From assembly GCA_964583865.1 (NCBI GenBank), contig CAZOXZ010000018.1, positions 1 to 26,648 on the forward strand: 26,648 nt of DNA, given 5' to 3'. How positions within the stretch are numbered: the stretch's first letter is position 1; every line of letters starts with the position of its first letter. Source of the stretch: DASSBG01 sp964583865 (GTDB lineage: Bacteria > Pseudomonadota > Gammaproteobacteria > Xanthomonadales > Rhodanobacteraceae). Under the pieces are notes generated by a model. The model was given only the letters and a program-made list of their open reading frames with translations, ran no database searches and was not told where the DNA came from. A program made the translations under genes and the position numbers. Of this stretch, positions 22,592 to 26,648 are shown piece after piece.

Positions 22592-23806
22592 ATGCTCGTG
22601 CAAAGAATTTTCCGTGCCCGGATGATCGCGCTGCGCTGGCCGATCGCGCCTCTGGCGATCATGGCGTTCGTGCTGTCGCTGCTGGCCGCATGCTCAAGTG
22701 CCGATGCCGTGGTGTCGCCGCCGGGCTGCCAGTTGCTGGACTGGGGGCCGAAGGTGGTCCACGCTGGCGAGCGCTTCAACGAGCAACCGGATGGCTATTC
22801 GGCGTTCTGGTTTCGTGGCAGCTGCGACTCACCGAGGATGATGCTTGCCTTTGCCGGGCAACAGGTCAATCTCACTGTCCAGCCTGACCTGATGACAGCC
22901 GCGATGAACGCGGACGGCGTACTGGCCACGCCGGGGAGCTATCCTGTGGCCCTGCTCGATCCGGCCAGCGACCTGCGTACCGTCATCGGCCGTTTGCGGG
23001 TCCTGCCGCCACGCCGGACCGTCGTCCTGCCGCCGGCGCCCGCGCAGCATTGGCCGGCGGCTTCCCGGCCCGTTTCGGCGCCCCTGTTGATCGCCCATGC
23101 CGGCGGTGCATTCCAGGGGCACACCTATCTGAACTCGCTGGATGCGCTGAACTACAACTACGCCCTGGGCCACCGCGTGTTCGAGCTGGACTTCAGCCTG
23201 ACCGCGGACAACAAGGTGGTGGGCATCCACGACTGGAAGGGAACCTGGCGCAGGCTCTTTCCCGATGCCGATCATCATGGCATCCCGGACCATGCCGATT
23301 TCATGCAGGCCACCATGCTGGGCGGACAGATGCAGATCGACCTGCCGCGCCTGCGTATCTGGCTGGCCGAACACCCGGACGCGCACATCGTCACCGACGT
23401 GCGCGGCAACAATCTCCTCGTGCTGCGGCGAATCAAGGCCGTGCTGGGTCCACACCAGGCGCAGGTCATCCCGCAGATGTACCACGTGCACGTGTACCCG
23501 GACATCCGTGCGCTGGGCTACGACCAGATCATCTTCACCCTGTACAGCGCCAGGCTCGAGCTGCCGCAACTGCTGGAGTTCATTCGTGCCACGCCGTTGT
23601 ACGCCGTCACCGTCAACCCGAAACAGTACGACATCGCGGCGATCATCAAGGGCCTGCGCAGCACGGACGTGCCTGTGTACGTGCACACCTTCAACAGCAC
23701 CGCCGACTTCGACCAATACCGCGCGCTGGGCGTGCACGGCCTGTACACCGATTTCCTGTATCCGCTCCCGGATGGTGGCGTGGCCCGACAGTCGAAAGAC
23801 CGCTGA
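22592..23806 (+). CDS. GDPD/PI-PLC-like lipoprotein
   Basis: 404 aa. A positively charged N-terminus and hydrophobic helix end in the lipobox LAAC with C34. Residues about 40-130 have no recognised fold; from 165 a glycerophosphodiesterase-like TIM barrel follows: LIAHAGGAF with H169, NSLDALNYNYALGHRVFELDF with E198 and D200, VVGIHDW with H213, and GLYTDFLYP near the end. The HAGG form in place of HRG, with NS in place of ENT, is the variant of uncharacterised GDPD/PI-PLC-superfamily proteins, so the substrate may not be glycerophosphodiesters. ATG at 22592 follows an AGGGGGGGA ribosome site. A hairpin (GCCGCT at 23815-23820 with AGCGGC at 23824-23829) lies just after the stop. Confidence 0.8.
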   Translation: MLVQRIFRARMIALRWPIAPLAIMAFVLSLLAACSSADAVVSPPGCQLLDWGPKVVHAGERFNEQPDGYSAFWFRGSCDSPRMMLAFAGQQVNLTVQPDLMTAAMNADGVLATPGSYPVALLDPASDLRTVIGRLRVLPPRRTVVLPPAPAQHWPAASRPVSAPLLIAHAGGAFQGHTYLNSLDALNYNYALGHRVFELDFSLTADNKVVGIHDWKGTWRRLFPDADHHGIPDHADFMQATMLGGQMQIDLPRLRIWLAEHPDAHIVTDVRGNNLLVLRRIKAVLGPHQAQVIPQMYHVHVYPDIRALGYDQIIFTLYSARLELPQLLEFIRATPLYAVTVNPKQYDIAAIIKGLRSTDVPVYVHTFNSTADFDQYRALGVHGLYTDFLYPLPDGGVARQSKDR

Positions 23807-23913
23807 CTGCAACAGCCGCTCGAAGCGGCAAAGGCACTGGATCCAGGCTCGCGCTCCGCTTGGCCGGGATGCCTTGTCCCGCGGGTTTTCTGCCACGCGG
23901 GGCGTTTGTGTCC

Positions 23914-23990
23914 GTTCGCGAGCAGGCTCGCTCCTACAGCTTTCCTGAATGATTGACCCCGCCGCCGTAGGAGCCGGCCTGCCGGCGACC
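23914..23990. repeat. REP/BIME-like inverted repeat pair
   Basis: 23914-23940 contains CGAGCAGGCTCGCTCCTACAG, wholly like a REP unit of Pseudomonas/Xanthomonas type, and 23964-23990 contains GTAGGAGCCGGCCTGCCGGC, the related unit in opposite orientation, 23 bases apart. Each unit is itself palindromic. It lies in the 294-base gap between the convergent GDPD-like and metF genes. The rest of that gap (23807-23913, 23991-24100) shows only a small hairpin and a pyrimidine-rich tract. Confidence 0.7.
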
Positions 23991-24055
23991 TGGCATGAAT
24001 GGCCGGTGACGCGACCGCCGCTGCACACCCGAACCAACCGACGGGACCGTGACCC

Positions 24056-24140
24056 GATGCTTTTCGATTCCCGATTCCCTACGCCCTAATTCCTACTTCC
24101 CTATCCCCCGGCTCCCTGCTCCCCGCCTCCCCCCACCAGT
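24056..24140. repeat. Pyrimidine-rich low-complexity tract at metF 3' end
   Basis: The plus strand reads as repeated CCCGATTCC-, CTCCCTG- and CCCC-like units with few purines. It crosses the metF stop (24101-24103) and encodes the glycine-rich tail VGGGGEQGAGG of the protein. Probably slippage-prone sequence. Confidence 0.5.
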
Positions 24141-24958
24141 CCCAGCCGCTCCAGCACGGCCAGGGTCGCCACGGAGCGGTTCAGGGTGTACAGGTGCAGC
24201 GCCGGTGCGCCGCCGTCGATCAGGCGCTGGCACATGGCGGCCACGATGTCGGCGCCCAGTTCGTGGATGCGTGTGGCATCGTCGCTGCAGGCCTGCATGC
24301 GGGTGCAGATCCAGCGCGGAATTTCGGCGCCACAGATGCGCGAGAAGCGTTGCAGCTGGGCGAAGTTGGAGATCGGCATGATGCCGGGGACCACGGGGAT
24401 GTCGATGTCGGCACGCTGCAATTCGTCGACGAAGCGAAAGTAGGCGTCGGCATTGAAAAAATACTGCGTGATGGCGCTGTCGGCACCGGCGCGGACCTTG
24501 GTGATGAAGTGCGTGAGGTCGTCTCCGGCGTGATCGGCCTGCGGGTGGGTTTCCGGGTAACAGCCCACCTCGATGTGGAACTGGTCGCCATAGCGTTCGC
24601 GAATGAAGGCCACAAGATCGGAGGCGTACAGGAAGTCGCCGGGTCCGGCCATGCCCGAGGGCAGGTCGCCGCGCAAGGCCACCACCCGTTTGCAGCCCAT
24701 GTCACGGTACTCGTCCAGCAGTGCGGTGATTTCTTCGCGTGTGCCGCCCATGCAGGAGATGTGCGGTGCACCATCCAGGCCGGCATCCATCAGGGCGCGC
24801 ACGGTGTTGCCGGTGTAGCTCAAGGTGGAGCCGCCGGCGCCGAAGGTGACCGAGCCGTATTCCGGGTCAAGGGGCAGCAGCCGCGGCAGGGCGCGTTCGA
24901 ACTGCGCTCGCTGTTTGTCGGTCTTCGGCGGGAAGAACTCCAGGGAGACAGGCGTCAT
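24101..24958 (-). CDS. metF: 5,10-methylenetetrahydrofolate reductase
   Basis: 285-aa flavoprotein that reduces 5,10-methylene-THF to 5-methyl-THF for methionine synthesis. SLEFFPPKT at the N-terminus carries the catalytic Glu (E7), followed by VTFGAGGST, RVVALRGDLPSG, EVGCYPETHPQA, AITQYFFNADAYFRFVDE and VPGIMPISNF, all typical of MetF. The start at 24958 is chosen because MTPVSLEFFPP matches family starts; an ATG six codons upstream (24976) is possible. The tail after about residue 275 is low-complexity glycine-rich sequence. 77 bases after glsA on the same strand, so co-transcription is possible but not shown; that gap (24959-25035) shows no riboswitch I can recognise. Confidence 0.94.
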   Translation of the reverse strand: MTPVSLEFFPPKTDKQRAQFERALPRLLPLDPEYGSVTFGAGGSTLSYTGNTVRALMDAGLDGAPHISCMGGTREEITALLDEYRDMGCKRVVALRGDLPSGMAGPGDFLYASDLVAFIRERYGDQFHIEVGCYPETHPQADHAGDDLTHFITKVRAGADSAITQYFFNADAYFRFVDELQRADIDIPVVPGIMPISNFAQLQRFSRICGAEIPRWICTRMQACSDDATRIHELGADIVAAMCQRLIDGGAPALHLYTLNRSVATLAVLERLGLVGGGGEQGAGG

Positions 24959-25035
24959 GTGTGCAGATCCATTCATCGCTATATCAAGATGGAACGAATG
25001 ATTGCCGATGACGACGCTCGATGCAAGCCCGCAGG

Positions 25036-25998
25036 TCAGAAGATGGACAGGCCCGTCAATTCGGTGAAACGCGTCAGGGCCACGCCGCCGGCCAGCGAAT
25101 TGCCGTGGTGATCCAGCGCAGGGGACCAGACCGCGACCGCAAGAACGCCAGGCACCACGGCCACGATGCCGCCGCCGACGCCGCTCTTGGCCGGCAGGCC
25201 AACCTTGAAGGCAAAGTCGCCAGCGGCGTCGTAGGTGCCGCAGGTCAGCATGATGGCGTTGATGCGCTTGGCGCGCTGGGCGGTCATGACCTTCTGGTGC
25301 GAAACCGGGCAGCAACCGCCGTTGGCCAGGTACAGGAAACTGCGTGCCAGGTCCACGCAGTTCATGCGCAGGGCACACTGGTGAAAATAGAAGTCCAGGA
25401 CTTCGTCGACGTCGTTGTCGATGTTGCCGAAACTGCGCAGGAAATTGGCCAGTGCGGTGTTGCGAAAGCCCGCTTCGCGCTCGGAACGGGCCACTTCGGC
25501 ATCCATGGTGACTTCCGGGTTGCCGCTGCGCTCACGCACGAAGTCGACCAGCCACTGGCTGGCGTCCTCGGTGTTGGACAACACCACATCCGCTACCACC
25601 AGCGCGCCGGAATTGATCATCGGGTTGCGCGGGATGCCGTGTTCGCGTTCCAGCTGCACCAGCGAATTGAATGCGTTGCCGGAAGGCTCGCGCCCCACGC
25701 GCTGCCACAGATTGGTACCCACCGACTGCAAGGCCCGCGTCAGGGTGAAGGTCTTGCTGATGCTCTGCACGGAAAACGGCACGTCCGCGTCACCATGCCG
25801 GTACACATCGCCATCGATGGTGGTCACCACCATGGCGAACTGATCCGGTGGTACCTCCGCCAGACGCGGAATGTAGTCGGCCACGTGGCCCTGGGTAGTC
25901 AAGGGCGCCACGTCCTCGGCGATCTGCGCAAGGATGGCGGGGAAATCCAGGTTTCCGGGAGCTTCCGGAAACGGCTCGACGGGCTCCAGCGGGTTCAT
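25036..25998 (-). CDS. glsA: Glutaminase A
   Basis: 320-aa serine-dependent glutaminase that hydrolyses glutamine to glutamate and ammonia. The beta-lactamase-like fold shows the catalytic S79-x-x-K82 in FSVQSISKTF, the GNAFNSLVQLE and NPMINSGALV segments, and the C-terminal AKSGVGGGIVAVVPG. Length is near the usual 305-310 aa, with a proline-rich N-terminal extension of roughly 15 residues. ATG overlaps the proA stop as ATGA, so translation is probably coupled to proA, giving a glutamate-producing enzyme next to a proline-making one. Confidence 0.94.
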   Translation of the reverse strand: MNPLEPVEPFPEAPGNLDFPAILAQIAEDVAPLTTQGHVADYIPRLAEVPPDQFAMVVTTIDGDVYRHGDADVPFSVQSISKTFTLTRALQSVGTNLWQRVGREPSGNAFNSLVQLEREHGIPRNPMINSGALVVADVVLSNTEDASQWLVDFVRERSGNPEVTMDAEVARSEREAGFRNTALANFLRSFGNIDNDVDEVLDFYFHQCALRMNCVDLARSFLYLANGGCCPVSHQKVMTAQRAKRINAIMLTCGTYDAAGDFAFKVGLPAKSGVGGGIVAVVPGVLAVAVWSPALDHHGNSLAGGVALTRFTELTGLSIF

Positions 25999-26648
25999 GC
26001 CGGCTGACGGCTTTCGGGGTGGCGCACCTGTCCGGAGCCACGCAGGACGAAGCGCTCGATGGTCAACGCATCGGTGCCCATCGGGCCGTAGGAGTGCAGG
26101 CGCGTGGTGGAAATGCCGATCTCGGCCCCCAGGCCGAGTTCGCCGCCATCGGAGAAACGCGAGGAGGTGTTGACCATCACCACGGCCGAGCGCAACGCGT
26201 GCACGAAACGGTTGGCGACGGCCTCGTCCTCGGCGGCGACAACTTCGGTGTGGTCCGAGCCGTAGCGGCGGATATGCGCGATGGCTTCATCCACGCCGTC
26301 GACCACCGCGATGGCGATCTTCAGGGCCAGGAATTCGGTGTCGAAATCGTCTTCGCTGGCCTCTGCGATGTCCGGCACGATGGCGCGTGTGGCGGCATCG
26401 CCCAGCAGCTCGACACCGCGCGCCCGCAGGGCAGTTGCTGCGCGTGGCAGGAACTCGGCGGCAATCGCCTGGTCCACCAGCAGGTTTTCCAGTGCATTGC
26501 AGGCGGCCGGGCGGCTGGTTTTGCCGTCGATGAGGATGTCCAGTGCCTTGTCCTGGTCGGCGCTGCCATCGACGTACAGGTGGCACACGCCCTTGTAGTG
26601 CTTGATCACCGGCACGCGGGCGTTCTCGGTGACGAAGCGGATCAGGCC
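25995..26648 (-). CDS. proA: Gamma-glutamyl phosphate reductase, 5' part outside window
   Basis: C-terminal 217 residues of ProA, which reduces gamma-glutamyl phosphate to glutamate semialdehyde in proline synthesis with NADPH. Visible: VPVIKHYKGVCHLYVD, KTSRPAACNALENLLV with the catalytic Cys, DDFDTEFLALKIAIAVVDGVDEAIAHI, VNTSSRFSDGGELGLGAEIGIST and GPMGTDALT. The frame stays open to the window edge, reading GLIRFVTENARVPV, so the gene continues beyond 26648 and the GTG at 26615 is not its start. The stop overlaps the glsA start. Confidence 0.95.
   Translation of the reverse strand, partial: GLIRFVTENARVPVIKHYKGVCHLYVDGSADQDKALDILIDGKTSRPAACNALENLLVDQAIAAEFLPRAATALRARGVELLGDAATRAIVPDIAEASEDDFDTEFLALKIAIAVVDGVDEAIAHIRRYGSDHTEVVAAEDEAVANRFVHALRSAVVMVNTSSRFSDGGELGLGAEIGISTTRLHSYGPMGTDALTIERFVLRGSGQVRHPESRQPA

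Noticed and set aside
24959..25035. SAM/SAH riboswitch before metF
   Set aside because: The gap is only 77 bases and no conserved riboswitch core is recognisable.

Overview
The window is GC-rich, densely packed DNA from a gammaproteobacterium, most likely of the Xanthomonadales/Lysobacterales. This placement is inferred from the gene set (aryl-polyene-type lipid cluster, FabV enoyl reductase, ECF sigma/Ser-Thr kinase pair, REP-like repeats) and codon usage; no rRNA or tRNA is present to prove it.

Layout. 1-1284 is the 3' part of an FtsX/MacB-type ABC permease, visibly less GC-rich than the rest, whose last codons lie inside a 120-bp element with inverted-repeat ends (1245-1364). 1564-3684 encodes a 7-TM GGDEF/EAL protein, convergent with the next block. 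3703-11474 is a tight minus-strand operon of ten genes, read from right to left: PAP2 phosphatase, PlsC-type acyltransferase, hotdog dehydratase (ApeI-type), GT2 glycosyltransferase, 4HBT thioesterase, LolA-like carrier, MMPL exporter, DUF3261-type lipoprotein, second hotdog dehydratase (ApeP-type), FabG-type ketoreductase. Most junctions are 4-base ATGA overlaps. Divergent from it are fabV and an ACP-ketosynthase pair (13111-14633). Together these form an aryl-polyene/xanthomonadin-like set that makes, matures and exports a fatty-acyl-type lipid to the outer membrane. The AMP-ligase, the chain-length-factor KS and the second ACP of a standard aryl-polyene locus are not in the window.

14737-17945 is an ECF sigma factor overlapping a transmembrane Ser/Thr kinase with a TPR-like C-terminal half, probably a phosphorylation-controlled sigma system. 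18209-20056 is an LtaS/MdoB-type alkaline-phosphatase-fold transferase and 20157-21212 is rfbB (dTDP-glucose 4,6-dehydratase); both point to the cell envelope. On the minus strand follow ilvE, then after a plus-strand GDPD-like lipoprotein the run proA(partial)-glsA-metF.

Non-coding structure. Two copies of a roughly 240-bp repeat with two stem-loops sit just 3' of fabV and of ilvE, in the same orientation relative to each gene. A REP/BIME-like inverted pair follows the GDPD gene. The fabV gene has conserved N-terminal coding sequence but no canonical in-frame start codon where its Shine-Dalgarno predicts one; AUC is the only plausible in-frame candidate. Coordinates of starts are my choices from ribosome sites, overlaps and family alignments recalled from memory; no searches were run.
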